A stretch of 64,000 bases of DNA from Ailurus styani (GCA_002007465.1 LNAC01000031.1:1053325-1117324), one strand, 5' to 3'; shown: positions 1 to 12,297, counted from the first letter of the stretch. A program made the numbers and translations. The notes: generated by a model not told the origin, from the letters alone.

Positions 1-364
1 AGTTTTCTTTAGGGTTTTTATATTAATTTTGAATCCTTACCAAACAACTGATTAAATTTCCTGGGCAAATATATACTTAGAAAATTGCCTTGTCTATGTC
101 TGCTTGGATTTGGTATTACTTTCCTGCTTTGATGTGTGTGATGCTGTTTTCAATCACACACTAGGGTAATTATTTTATTTGTTTCAGTATACATAATTGC
201 TCTGATCAAGAATATTCCTCTAGTCTACCACAGCATCTGCTGACTCTTGAGCAAGTTCCTAGAATTCCTAATATTAATGGTTTATTTAGCTTGTGACATT
301 GGTCAAGAAGTTTCTGTAATCTTATATAAAATTAGTGCTATCAGGATTTCAGAATGCTTCTAAT
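1..364. other. Unassigned AT-rich sequence
   Basis: I see no gene, known repeat or regulatory element here. It is ordinary AT-rich single-copy-looking sequence. Confidence 0.5.
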
Positions 365-1390
365 TGACTAGGTACACAATTACTGATCACTTACTATGCA
401 ACAGACACTGTTAGTTTGTGGTATAATAACTATAGAGTTCCTGCCTTCAAGGAGGTTGCTGCTTAGTAATCTATCAGAATGTGTTACCTACTGGCTGTTC
501 TCCAAGCAGAAGATAAAGACAGATAAGACAGTAACTGAGCCTCATTGATGAAGGATTAGCAGGGCTGTGGTGAGGACTTCCCAAGCAAAACAAAAATATT
601 TGAATGCATGAACACATGAAATTTTAGAGAAATTCAAGGTCATTCGCCAGTGTTAAAGAGAAGTCTGTATGGAACCATGTCTTGAGCAGCAATGTAGAGG
701 TGATTCAGGAGAGTTCTGCGGTATTGTTCTCTCTTCAACAGAGGAAGAGAAATAAGTCAGATGGCTGCCTGTGCAAGTGGAATTATCCAGAAAGAATTGT
801 GTTAAACAGAGACTAGTCACATACATAGGCAGTGAACAATTGAACAATAATAGTATGCCCCATGAACTCCTCTGTGAAGGAAATGAACAGGGTGCTGTGA
901 TAGATAATAGGCTAGAGGGAGATCAAAAGGGATGGCTTTCAAAGAATTAGGGCTGTGGCAGTGGGAATTGAGAAAGGGTCCTAGGGAACAGTACAATTGC
1001 TTTCTAGTAGAAAGAATGCTTGCTACAATCTAGGAACTGCTAGAATGTTGATAGCGAGCTGCAGTCTGATGAGTGAGAAGAAAAGTGGCATGAGTTGGAA
1101 TTGGTTATAAATATTGGGGCTGGAGAAAGCAGGGCTGTGAATGTTATCAGTAAGGATTTGGATGTGATTAAGTGCCCAAACTTATTAGTTATCAGGGGCT
1201 ATCTGGGTAAAACTCCATAAGATGTAATGTTTTATCTTAAGGAAGTAACAAAGAAGCAATATGAGTTGTTATTAAAACCGTGAGATAAATGTGCATTCTC
1301 CTATCCAGTTAGTGGACATGTAACCAGTAAAGTATTTTAGAGGGACATTCACTGTAGTTACTCACTGCATATTTCTTTTGACCAAAGTTT
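365..1390 (-). mobile_element. L2 LINE relic, antisense
   Basis: The stretch near 375-470 resembles the antisense L2 3' end (start of the form ACTTACTATGCAACAGACAC, then wording like TTCCTGCCTTCAAGGAGG). Purine-rich text at 590-650 and 1070-1170 resembles the further antisense L2 3' region. The middle (about 700-1060) matches poorly and may be an insertion or simply too decayed. It is an inert, ancient fragment with no usable reading frame. Confidence 0.55.
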
Positions 1391-1398
1391 TAAAACTT

Positions 1399-1610
1399 GG
1401 GGCGCCTGGATGGCTCAGTGAGTTAAGCCTCTGCCTTTAGCTCAGGTCATGATCTCAGGGTCCTGGGATTGAGCCCCACATCAGGCTCTCTGCTCAGCAG
1501 GGAGCCTGCTTCCCCCTCTCTCTCTGCCTGCCTCTCTGCCTACTTGTTATCTCTCTCTCTCTCTGTGTCAAATAAATGAATAAAATCTTTAAAAAAACAA
1601 AACAAAACAA
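1399..1610 (+). mobile_element. Can-SINE (tRNA-derived), musteloid-type body
   Basis: It begins GGGGCGCCTGGATGGCTCAG, carries the tRNA-like head with GGTCATGATCTCAGGG, then CT-rich repeats with CTGCCTACTTGTTATCTC, and ends AATAAATGAATAAAATCTTT with an A/CA-rich tail. It is mobilised in trans by L1 and makes no protein. I found no clear target-site duplication. Confidence 0.95.
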
Positions 1611-1804
1611 CTCATGGACTCTAACTAGGAATAACTTACAACTTAAATGTATTACCTATTAGAGAAAATCTTTCTGAATGTATTCACATGTGTGGAAATA
1701 TATTTATAATCCAATTAATTTATATTATTTCCATATGTAAGGAATAGATATATTCATCATTTAAATTTAGAATATTTATTTCTGTTAAATTACTCTGTCA
1801 TGCA

Positions 1805-1862
1805 TCAGAGACTAACATAACACTGTATGTTAACTTGAATTAAAATGGAAAAAAAAATTAAA
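1805..1862 (+). mobile_element. L1 3' tail, about 55 bp
   Basis: ACTAACATAACACTGTATGT followed by TAACTTGAATTAAAATGG and an A-rich run is the terminal 3' UTR wording of carnivore L1 elements. Only the last tens of bases are present, as after extreme 5' truncation. Confidence 0.65.
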
Positions 1863-1955
1863 AATGTATATTTCTTCATGTCTCCAAGTTATATAAATAG
1901 TATCTTAAAAAAGTATTCACAATAAGCTTAAAAGGTGTTTTGCTCCTATAATACA

Positions 1956-2146
1956 ATTAGTTTCTTTTTTTTTTTCCTTTATTTTTTATTCTTTGCCCCA
2001 GGGGTACAGGTCTGTGAGTCATCAGGCTTACACCTTTCACAGCATTCACCATAGCACAAACCCTCCCCAATGCCCATAACCCAGCCACCCTATCCCTACC
2101 TTCCCACCCCCAAGTAACCCTCAGTTTGTTTATGATTAGTTTCTTT
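1956..2146 (-). mobile_element. 5'-truncated carnivore L1 3' end with target-site duplication
   Basis: The insert body is 1968-2134, flanked by a perfect 12-bp duplication ATTAGTTTCTTT at 1956-1967 and 2135-2146. It opens with a T-run (the antisense poly-A tail), followed by GGGGTACAGGTCTGTGAGTC and text ending near AACCCTCAGTTTGTTTATG, typical of the antisense carnivore L1 3' UTR. The intact duplication argues for fairly recent insertion. Confidence 0.85.
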
Positions 2147-2276
2147 AAATAGTGGCCTGACGAGCCTTGTAAAGACATTTCTTACCTGTTTATTAGTTTA
2201 TATTTCTTGTATGCTGTATTTCCACTTGTCTTTTTCTAACTTTTCATCAAACATGAGAGTTTATGATATAATAGAC

Positions 2277-2464
2277 TTTTTTTTTTTTTTTACAGAACTG
2301 AAAGCATCAGATTAGAGAAATGGGAATTGACTCTGTTATATGGGATTTAAGGATTCTTTGGATGGTGGGACANTTTTTTTTTTAACAGAACTGAAAGCAT
2401 CACATTAGAGAAATGGGAATTGACTCTGTTATATGGGATTTAAGGATTCTTTGGATGGTGGGAC
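2277..2464. repeat. Direct duplication of about 91 bp around an unresolved base (N at 2373)
   Basis: Positions 2277-2372 and 2374-2464 are near-identical: a T-run, then ACAGAACTGAAAGCATCA through GGATGGTGGGACA. I see only two substitutions (TACAG/AACAG and ATCAG/ATCAC) besides T-run length. The single N lies exactly at the junction. This is best read as two overlapping contig ends that were not merged, not as a biological duplication. Confidence 0.9.
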
Positions 2465-2498
2465 AGAACATAGTGGGTTTTGGATAAATGAAGAGCAG

Positions 2499-2705
2499 AA
2501 CTCCTTATTTTTATTTTATTTATTTGACACAGAGAGAGATCACAAGTAGGCAGAGAGGCAGGCAGAGAGAGAGGAGGAAGCAGGCTCCCTGCTGAGCAGG
2601 GAGCCCGATGCTGGGGCTCGATTCCAGGACCCCGAGATCATGACCTGAGCCGAAGGCAGAGGCTTTAACCCACTGAGTCACCCAGGTGCCCCAAACTCCT
2701 TATTT
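2499..2705 (-). mobile_element. Can-SINE, antisense, musteloid-type
   Basis: The body is 2511-2693. It shows the antisense tail TTTATTTTATTTATTTGACA, then CACAAGTAGGCAGAGAGGCA, ending CACCCAGGTGCCCC. A perfect 12-bp duplication AACTCCTTATTT flanks it at 2499-2510 and 2694-2705, indicating a young insertion. Confidence 0.95.
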
Positions 2706-5700
2706 CTTAAAGCTTCAAACCAGAGAAGGCTGCCAGGTAGGGCCACACAAACGACTAGACCAGGGACAGATGATAATAGCCAGCTGGAGCTTTAGAAGGT
2801 AGCTTCTATAAGCAAGGGATTGGGTTAGCAAAGTTTCCTGGGCTTTCTGTTAAATGGCTAATGGGAATAATTCTGCAGGTTCCTGGGGATAGGGCCTTTC
2901 TTTCCTGATCTGATACCTGGCCCTGGGCACTTAGGGCAAGTGAATAATGGTTCCTTGAGTGTAACAGCCAGATAAGGGACATGTTTGGGGTGTGGACTTA
3001 GCTGCCTAAGAAGGGGAACTACCAGCCTTGAGCCATGGACTCAAAACTGGTTGGAGACAACGTCAAACAAACAAACCAAAACAACATAAAACAATATTAT
3101 TATTTGTTGAGTTTAACCAAGTGCAGACTGTGGATTCCTGAAGAAATGAGATTCTATTTTCTTTTCTTTTGGAATCAGCTATGAGTGATCCATCTAAACT
3201 ACAATCTCCTCTAAGGGAAGGTTCTCTGCTAAAATATAGTCATTACTCATGAAGAAACACTGTGATTATTAAGCCTAGAGGAATTATGCTCAGCTGTTCT
3301 GTGGCTTATCCTGAGGCTTTAGGGAAGCATGGATTGATTCATCAGGCAAGAAAATCCTGAATAAGATTTAATAAAATACCAGCTGGAGACTGTATGAACA
3401 AAGGGTGGACTTTCATTCTTTCCCTAATTCTTGTAGTCACTCTCTCTTGCTAATGCTTTGAGAAAGAAAGAATCTAGAAGTTTACTGAACATTTTCCATA
3501 AAAGATAGTTTATTTCTATTATTTTTAGAAAAGAGCATTCACCTATTTGGCAGTTTCACTCAAGCCATGTGTTTGTTTTGCAATAATACACACATATTAG
3601 TAAGTCTTTTAGAGGTAAGTCTTTCCCTACATATCATGGAAAAACTCAGCATAAACAATGAATTAGATTTGAGTCTGACATACAGAAGTTGGGGTGATAG
3701 GCTAACATACACCATAAAGATACAGTAAGTAGAAATCTTCATGGAGACATTCTGTGCAGTACAAATGACCTGATTTCTTTATCAGGTTAACCACAAGTAA
3801 AAAAGTAAAGAGATGGTAGAAAAATATAGATCAAAGTAAACATGAGATATGTCAGTCACTATGTGTGACATTATTAGATCCCAACTCAAGCAAACGGAAA
3901 AAAAAAATAACCCGGGACTTCCTTTGGAATTGGACACATTATATTTGATGTGTCACATTAATATTTGATATTAATATCACATTAATATTTGATGATATTA
4001 AGTAGTGTGTGTGTTGAAACTATTGTCATGTTGAAAAAAATCCTTATCTTTTGGTGATATTTGAAATATTTGAAGATTAATTGGTAATGATGCCTAACAC
4101 TTCAGATTACAGGTATGCATACAGTACAAATAGGTCAGGATTGACCTTTGGATTAATAGTTACTGTATCTGAATGATGGGGTTTCATTATGCCATTAGGT
4201 CTGCTTGAAATGTGCATGTGAGATTCTCCATACTAAAAGTCTTCATTGCATTTCTAGTGTAAAAGATCAGCATAGATGAGAAAATAATCTGTCAATTTGA
4301 TAGGAAAAAGTGAGTAATGAAGCATTGGTAATTGACCCATAGCTGACTAGTTAGAAGCCAGCCCCAAACCTCAAATATAGTCAGCTCTAGAGCCAGGGAA
4401 ACTCTAAATGGCAAGTAAAAATTTTTTTCTTTCTATGGAAAAGTTTATAATCTGTTTAGCTTTAAAAGGACAAAGCTTAGATTTAAATGTCCATCATGTA
4501 GCTTTCTTTTTAAGGACTTGAACAGAATCACTAGTTATCCCAGACACCCAAAAGTGTGTGGGAGATATTATAATGCTTTCCTAGCAAACGTGACATTACC
4601 CTGTCTTTTTGTACAGTTCTGAGTTTCAAGACAATGCTTAATTAGGCTCTTTAGATGTTAGCTACATATTCTGACTCAATTGCTGTCATGTGAGAGCTTT
4701 AAAATGTTCACAAAACAATTCTATTAAAATAGTGTTGGGCAGGAAATAATCAGGTCATACAAAACAACTGTCCCTTAAAAATAAATGTATTAAATTGTTT
4801 CATTTAAGAATAAAATTCTGCTAGCCTGTCAGTAACTAAAAGTTAATGCATTTTACTACTACACATGCTCATTGTATTTTGAAGAAAACTTCTGACAGCC
4901 TTCAGTGTTACCTGAACACTGACAGCACACTGCTTTGCCTGGTATCATTAAATGAACAATCCAAAATAGTATCTATCTTTAGTAAAAATCAACACTTTTA
5001 GTTATCCTTCTCTAATTGTTGTTTTTTAATTCATGACTCCAGTTTGATGTTGGGCCCTTGGTAACTCACAAAGAAATTTTAAAACTTTTTAAAGGTCAGC
5101 GTATATTTGTATTGAATTTTCACCATATTACAGTACATATCATTCACATCCCTACTTAGATGAGCAAAAACAGAAGCCTTTAATTTTCAGAAGAGGTCTA
5201 TTTCAAATAAGATTAAGATGAACAGTTGTCATGGGGAGGAACAATTAAGATAAATTATTAATATTTGAGATACATATGAAATTCTAACTTCTCTTGTTGG
5301 TGGATTAAAATGCCTTCAAAATAAGCACGGATGAGAATAAACTCCACTTGATTTCTAGAGAAACATGAGAAGCATACAAGAAAAAAATAATGTGTGTAGT
5401 AGAAAGTTGACTTGGCAACCTTCCATCACAAATCCTTGCGGACCACTGTGGGTCACACTGCACGGACTCCTCCAGCATCTCAGTACCGTGAAACCTCCAA
5501 CAGGTAATTCTCAAGTGTGGCAGCATCACAGCCAACCCCACAGCTACTTTTAGACCCTTCCCTTCTTTAGTGAAATTGTCATGTACTATATAACTTTAAT
5601 GGACTTGACATCAAACAATTAAAAACCCTGTGAACTCTTGTAGGGGCAAATCCTCCCTTTTCCTATTGTATTACATTAGAAAACACTAGTTCTTTCTCTG

Positions 5701-6710
5701 TCTCACTGAAATATTTGCATCTAAGTCTTTTTAGAGCTGAGTCAACCTCTTGCCAGAATTATGATTCTGGAATGTCTTTCTCAAGAACTTGGGAACTGTA
5801 TCTTTAAAACATAATCATTAAGGAAGTTGGAGTCCCCAACTACCAGTTTCTGTTGGAGGGTAGGAGCCTAACTGGTTTGGTTGCCTTACTCCAAATTGCA
5901 AAACTACCTCTTATCATAAAGATAGGGGTAGTTTATTTTTATTTTGGGTGAAGGCTCTTGGCTAACAGAGATTGTCACCTCAACTCCTAAGTGAACTGAG
6001 GATGAACAATGTATGACAAGTGATGCCATCAAGTCTTCTTATCTAGGGACTTGTTTACTTTGAGACCATGCATAAATTAGATGATGTGTGCTTGGGTGTA
6101 TAAAAGGGTGAAATATTTTTTTGTCTTTGAAGTTCCCTGCTGCACATCATATTCTGGTTTATTACTTCATAAATGTTTCTTTTACATCTGCTTTTGTAGA
6201 GAGGTTTTCTAGGTTGGGAGATTTGGGTTTTAATTGTTCTCTAAACACTGCAGATTTCTTTTTGATTAGTTTTCTTCACTACATCCCTTGTCTCTGCTTC
6301 TTTCTGATCTCTGTTCTGCTAATGTGCTTTCCATCAATCCACACCTAATTTTCATCCAGATTCTGGTGACAGTGATTCTTAATTATCTGAGCACACAGTC
6401 AAATTAGAGGTAGGAAGAGCTCAAATCCAGATTGCCTCTCACAGTGGGCTGGTTTCATGGGCAGTCCCTAGCACTCGTGAGGTCGCAGCCAGATAGCAAC
6501 AGGAGAAGCTCCAACCGTGAGCTCTGTCGTGGGATATTTATTGCAAGCATAGAAAATCACAGGGAAACATTTGCTCTAGTCTTGTCCCTTGTTTCATCTT
6601 TGTTCTTTCTTATCTACATCTAAGTTATAGTTTCTTAAATTTTGTGATTTCTTTAAACCATTTTACATGCTTCTGGGGGAGCAACATAGTTTATAAGACA
6701 GACAGACAAA
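2706..6710. other. Unassigned 4-kb stretch
   Basis: No gene or repeat family could be named. 2700-3060 is noticeably richer in G+C than its surroundings and could be an old LTR or other repeat I do not recognise. 3950-3995 contains a small internal repeat built on TCACATTAATATTTGAT. Around 5390-5510 both strands stay open and several CpGs are kept, with a donor-like CAG|GTAATT at 5500-5508, but no convincing acceptor. 6400-6560 also keeps several CpGs. Confidence 0.4.
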
Positions 6711-6928
6711 CAATGTTCTGGGGCACCTGGGTGACACAGTCGGTTAAACAACGAACTCTTGATTTCAGCTCAGGTCATGATCTCAGGGTTGTGAGATTGA
6801 GTCCTGTATGGGGCTCCAAGCGGGCATGCAACTGGCTTAGAAGTCTCTCTCTTCCTTTCCCTTTGTCCCTCCCCTCCACCTCTCTCTTCCTCTCTTTAGG
6901 GGAAAAAAAAATGAAATACAATGTTCTG
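6711..6928 (+). mobile_element. Can-SINE, older subfamily
   Basis: The body is about 6721-6918, starting GGGGCACCTGGGTGACACAG and passing AACTCTTGATTTCAGCTCAG. It lacks the CTGCCTACTTGT body variant and is more diverged. Flanks carry a 10-bp duplication CAATGTTCTG at 6711-6720 and 6919-6928. Confidence 0.9.
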
Positions 6929-7072
6929 TAATGAAAATTCAATCTCAAATAAACTTTGGCTGAATTATACACATTCACAAACACAAACTTTGAGAAATTT
7001 TTAAATAAAATATGTGTTAAAAGATTTTACAGTGAAATCTTTTTATTTGTTCAGTCATTTATGTGTCAAAAC

Positions 7073-7287
7073 AAGTGGCTAGGGGCACCTGGGTGGCTTA
7101 GTGGGTTAAAGCCTCTGCCTTCTGCTCAGGTCATGATCTCAGGGTCCTAGGATCTAGCCGCACATTGGGCTCTCTGCTCGGCAGGGAGCCTGCTTCCTCC
7201 TCTCTCACTGTCTGCCTCTCAGCCTACTTGTGATCTCTCTCTCTCTGTCAAATAAATTAAAAAAATCTTTAAAAAAAAAGTGGCTAG
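7073..7287 (+). mobile_element. Can-SINE, musteloid-type
   Basis: The body is about 7083-7277, with GGGGCACCTGGGTGGCTTAG, GGTCATGATCTCAGGGTCCT and CTACTTGTGATCTCTCTC, then AATAAATTAAAAAAATCTTT. A perfect 10-bp duplication AAGTGGCTAG lies at 7073-7082 and 7278-7287. Confidence 0.95.
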
Positions 7288-7609
7288 AGTAGATACTAAA
7301 ATTGTAAGATGGACTGTATGTAAGATATATACAATATGACCATTCATAAAGAATTTCTTAGAGATTACATTGTATTCAACAACCAGAAATTTTGAAGCCA
7401 AATGGCCTGTTTGTTTTGTCAGTATTTATTTAACATCTCAAGTCTTCAGTCTTACAAATGTGCTAATTATTTACATGTATCAAAAGATGGATACCATAAA
7501 ATCTTAACCTGGAAAGATGCACTAATTTTATGTTTTCCAGAAAGCCACATACTGAAATTAAGATCCCTTTTGGTCTAAATTTATTTTATTTTATATATAT
7601 GCCTAACAT
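7288..7609. other. Unassigned sequence
   Basis: I see nothing recognisable in this AT-rich interval. Confidence 0.4.
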
Positions 7610-7825
7610 TTAGTTTTTACACTATACCATGTAGTCTTAAATGTGCTTTCCATGTATTCATTTAATATTCAATACAATCTTGTGAAGTGGTTATTATATT
7701 CAGTTTTGTAGAAGAGAGAAGTGACAAACAGGTCACTGTATGGAATGTGACAAGGTCATATAAGCAAAAATGTGTCAGGGCCAGAATTCATACCCAGAAT
7801 GTCTAGCTTTGGCACCTTTTCTTTA
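7610..7825 (-). mobile_element. MIR SINE relic, antisense
   Basis: The order ATTCATTTAATATTCAATAC, a stretch matching the TTATCCCCATTTTACAGATG core in diverged form, then GACAAGGTCATATAAGC and CAGGGCCAGAATTCATACCC, follows the antisense MIR layout (core domain then tRNA-like head). It is heavily diverged, as expected for a mammal-wide ancient SINE. Confidence 0.75.
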
Positions 7826-8129
7826 TGTTTTAAAGCACGGGGGTACCTTACAGTAATTGTTAAATATGTTCTAAGGTATGGAAGTGATGATGAAATATCG
7901 TAAAGGATTCAGGTTATTAACAAATTCTTAATTATAAATAATATCATACAGGTTAGGCTTAGCATAGTATAGAAGTCATAATGCTTTTAAATATGCATAG
8001 TCACTTACATCTTTATACTTTCTCTAAGATTTAAAAATGGAAATAAATATAGCATATTCCCAGAGGATAATAAGCAGTTTTATAAAAAATATAAATTTTC
8101 TAATTACTGCAACAAGTAATCCATTGACT
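7826..8129. other. Unassigned sequence
   Basis: No gene or repeat recognised in this AT-rich interval. Confidence 0.4.
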
Positions 8130-8935
8130 TTTCAGGAGTCATTCTTAAATTGTTGGTCCATGGATCCCCTGGTGTTACTAAGAACATTTCAGGGAATTGC
8201 AAGGTCAAAATTATTTTCATAATGATCTTAAGTTACAGTTTGTCTTGTATATTGTATTGACATTGCACCACTGGTATAAAAATAATGGTGGGTAAAACTG
8301 TTGGTGCCTCAGGAGTAATCAAGGCAGTGGCCTCTTACTGTATTTGTGATCATTGTATTCTTCACTCGCACACACAGCAGTTTAAAAAAAGGAAAAGAAC
8401 TATCATTAAATAATAAAACGTAACTAAAAGTTCTACATAAAAGATGGTCCTCATGAAGTAATACTGATTATGAATTTCATTGACTATTAGGCTTTGCAGG
8501 ACATCATTTTAATTTTCTGTGTGCTAAGTTGAGAAATACTATCAAAGCATCTCTACTGTGTACTGGAGTGTGATGATATTTTCAAGAAAATGCACATGGG
8601 TGGTAAATATGTGAGCTGAATTGCTGCTTTTTCATGGAACACAATGTTTACTTAAAAAAACTGACAATATTAGCTAAAGTTGAGTATTGGGAAGATATGT
8701 TTTCATAAATAAACAAAGGAGACTTTAACTTCAAGAAAACCCACTGACATTATTTGTTGCCAATAATAAAAGCTTTCAAGCGGAATTTAGGAAATATTCA
8801 CCACAGAGTTTGACGACTTCTAGTATTCAAGACTTTTTGAATGAGATAGATGGTGATGTTAGAGAATTTGATGTTTTGATACTATATAGTGAAATGTATC
8901 AACACGTTGAAGAAATGATCAGTGAATAGAAAATT
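8130..8935 (+). mobile_element. hAT-superfamily DNA transposon relic (transposase fragment)
   Basis: The nucleotide text (GTTGGTCCATGGATCCCCTG, then GGTGGGTAAAACTGTTGGTG, later TATTTGTTGCCAATAATAAA) resembles hAT transposase coding sequence of the type related to ZBED5-like domesticated genes. The subfamily (Zaphod-like?) is from memory and uncertain. From about 8755 a + strand frame reads VANNKSFQAEFRK and then DFLNEIDGDVREFDVLILYS before a stop near 8927. Several frames are needed upstream, so it is a dead fossil. No terminal inverted repeats were identified. An antisense L1 abuts its right side. Confidence 0.6.
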
Positions 8936-8939
8936 CACT

Positions 8940-9905
8940 CACCACATAGTACATGACAGCCCTTATAACTGGAAGTTTGTACCTTTTGATCACTTCATCT
9001 AATTCTTCACCTAGCCTCTTCTGGTAATCACAAATCTGATCTTATGTTCTGTAAGTTTTCTTTGAAATAATATAATATTTGTCTCTCCTATTTAGCTTAG
9101 CATAATGCTGTCTGGGTCCATCCATGATGTTGCAAATGGCAACATTTCTTTCTTCTTTATGGCTGTGTAATATGCAGCTGTGTGTGTACATATATCATAC
9201 CCTCTTTATCCATTCATCCATTGATGGACGTTCGTTTCCATGTGTTGGCTATTGTAAATAATCCTGTTAAGAACATGGGGGTGCAGGTATCTTTTCAACA
9301 GAGTGTGTTTGTTTCCTTGGAGTATGTAACAGAAGTGAAATTGCTAGATCATACTGTACTTTTTTTTGAAGAGACTCCATATAGATTTCCACAGCACCTT
9401 GTAGCAATTTACTGTCCTACCAACAGTGTGCAAGGGCTTCCTTTTCTCTACATCGCCCCAGCCTTTATCTCTTGATGCTAGTGATTCTAACAAGTATGAG
9501 GTGACACCTCATTATGGTTTTGATTTGCATTTTTCTAGTGATTAGTTATTTTAAGTACCTTTTCATATACCTATAGGCCATTCATATATCTTCTTTGGAA
9601 AAATATCTGTTCATATCCTTTGCCCATTTTGTATTTGGATTACTTTGTTGTTGCTGTTAATGAGTTGTATGCATTCTTACATATTTTCGATATTAATCCC
9701 TTACAAATAGTTTGCAAATATTTTTCCCATTTTATAGATTATATTTTCATTTTGTTGATTGTTGCTTTTGCTGTGCAGAGCTCTTTAGTTTGATGTAGTC
9801 CCACTTGTTGATTTTTTAATTTTATTTCATTGATTGTGCTTTAAGTGTGATAGAGGCTTCTTTCTTGATGTTTGTAGTGATTTCCCGTTGTTTTATTTGG
9901 AATCT
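8940..9905 (-). mobile_element. L1 LINE, antisense, ORF2 3' part and 3' UTR
   Basis: The + strand reads as the complement of L1 ORF2: GCTTAGCATAATGCTGTCTG, TTATCCATTCATCCATTGATGG (split), CTTTGCCCATTTTGTATTTG and GCTGTGCAGAGCTCTTTAG in the correct antisense order. The 3' UTR lies leftward from about 8940. Open frames across it (for example 9182-9475 on the + strand) are antisense artefacts. Divergence suggests an older L1M-type element. Confidence 0.85.
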
Positions 9906-12297
9906 TATACTGCAGTACTACAGTACTCAACAGAGTTACATAGGTGCTGACAAGAGTATTGTATAAGTTCTTTGTGTATGTTTGCTTTTATTTTAAGAAA
10001 TATTTATAAGAAGGTGCTACCTACTTCATTGGTAGAGAGTAAGACTTTTTACAAATTCAAGCAGTGCTCAACAGAGATAAAGAGATGCCAACAAGAGTGG
10101 TTACTTCTGTTGTAAATTCTTTACAAAGTGTTTTTTAATACTTCTAAAATGATTCTATTTCATTTGGGGGGAATACAACTCATTTATAATTCATAAGGTA
10201 TATATGGGGCAACTATGTGGGCAACTGAATTATGTATTATATATGTCTAATTTATTGCAGGCCCTTGGCTGACCAACTCTATAAACTAACTCTATTACTT
10301 TGTAGTAAATGGAGATTAACCATTTCATGTTTATCGCTCAAACTCTACTCTCATACTTTTCCATCTTGGTATAAACATATGAAAAAAAATAATAGTCTGA
10401 TCTATAGTCAAGTAAATATTACTTTCTAAAGAAAAGTAATCATTTTCAGCTTATTTAATTCTTGAGATGTTTTTATTAATACTGGAAATTGGGACAGTGT
10501 TCAAATATTAGCATATTTTTTTCAAGTAAAATGATAAATTTTTGAGAACATGGCTTTTCAGTGACAAAGAGAAATTTTTTAACAGTAGCACACTATCACT
10601 TAAATTGTAAAAATTTCTATTATGTCAGGTTTTCTAATAACAATATTTTGCATATAGTAACATGAATTAAAACTATATATCTTAATTCTGATATAAATGT
10701 TACCAAAATGTTTTCAAAGTTTTCAATCAGAGGTATATATAGGCATTTCACCTTTTATGAACACTGTATCAGTTCAAAGAGTTCTTTTTTGATGAAATAA
10801 TTATGCAAAATAAAATGTATAGGATAATGAATATATAAAACAGATGGTCCTGCCTGTCTTCTGATACTTTATATCTTTAAATGGCTTCATGCACTATCAA
10901 TCCATTTAAAGCACAGAGAGGGGTAACCATTAAACAGTTTTCCATTCTTCTTCACTAATGATACTTAAAGGCATTTAATAACATTTGCTAATTGTGTAAC
11001 CCCAATCCTCCAAAAATAATGTATCAGTAGGGAGTATTTCTGCCTCATTCCTTTTGTTTCCAGACAGCATCTAATGAACTGGAATGATCATAATTGGCAG
11101 AGTACAATGCATTGGAAAACATGTTGCTAAGGGAATTCTTTAAATGTCAAAAAATTTACCTTCTGCCTGGGGAAATTAAGTAAGTCAATAAAACTTGTAT
11201 TAAAATTGAAATAGTTAAAACATTATGTAGCCCTTTGCCATATTCTGCAAAGCATAATAGCCTTGCTAGGATGATAAAATTTTGCAGTTGCACTATTATG
11301 TAACTATTTGTGTTATGTCCAGTGATCAAAGTGATATTTTTACTAGACAAAACAACATTCATCATTGATAAAAGTTAAATCATCGGAATTTCTGAATTAA
11401 TACTTTAAATTACCTTTCATGAAGAAACAGGCCAATAATGAAGATATAAGGCAATTGAGGGTATTAAGTTGCCCTTAAATACTCAAAATAATAAATAGAA
11501 TATTATAAATTATTTTGTATCTATTCTCCATTTTTATATTTTTGTTTCTAGGTAAAAGTTAGAAAACAACATTTAAAAGATTTCACAATAGAGTAACAGT
11601 AAGATTTTTGTGATAAATATTTTAAATATCGTTTGTAAAAATGAGCCAAAGAATTAGTCATTTTCCCATAATAAAAAGTTAATGGTAATTCATACTAGTA
11701 AAATAATTGTAATGTTTTTTGGTGAAAGCAAATCTCTGGACAAAATTACAACTTTCTCTTTTTTAACATTAGTTTTGTTAATTGTTAGAGCACCTCAAGA
11801 ACCTGTCACCTTTGCAAGTATCAGCATCACCCAGTGGGGTCATAAACACCTCTTGAATAGTCTTGTTATGTGAACACATCCTCATTAGCAGAATCATTCT
11901 TCTCCATTCTTTATGTAGAACTAGTAGTAGTAATTTATCCAGCACTTGCTTCCACAGTAATGCACTTTAAAAGGAATGGCTATCTCAAATTAAAATGTAA
12001 GTACATAAGCAAACTTACAAAATGTATGTCACTGATGACCACATTAGTTTCGATTTCTTAGGCTTTAGGAGTTCATTTAATTTAGGTTAGCACCAAATTT
12101 TTCATTACAAGTGAAAAATACAAAAACTGGCAAAATTACATAAGCGGTTTGAGGCATTTTAATTAACAGTTTTAGAAGCATATGCTAGATTTGATAGGCA
12201 ATGTTATATAGACACACAGTCTCACGGACATGCAATTACTTCCTAGTTTAAAACCACCCTAACTGGTAATAAGATGTCAGCAAAATCAAACAAGGTG
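9906..12297. other. Unassigned AT-rich sequence
   Basis: No gene recognised. A pair of related segments is visible: one at about 9915-9957 (CAGTACTCAACAGAG, then GCTGACAAGAG) and one at about 10059-10105 (CAGTGCTCAACAGAG, then GCCAACAAGAG). They look like a diverged tandem duplication about 144 bp apart. 10740-11110 is repeat-free and could be conserved noncoding sequence, but nothing in it proves this. Confidence 0.4.
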
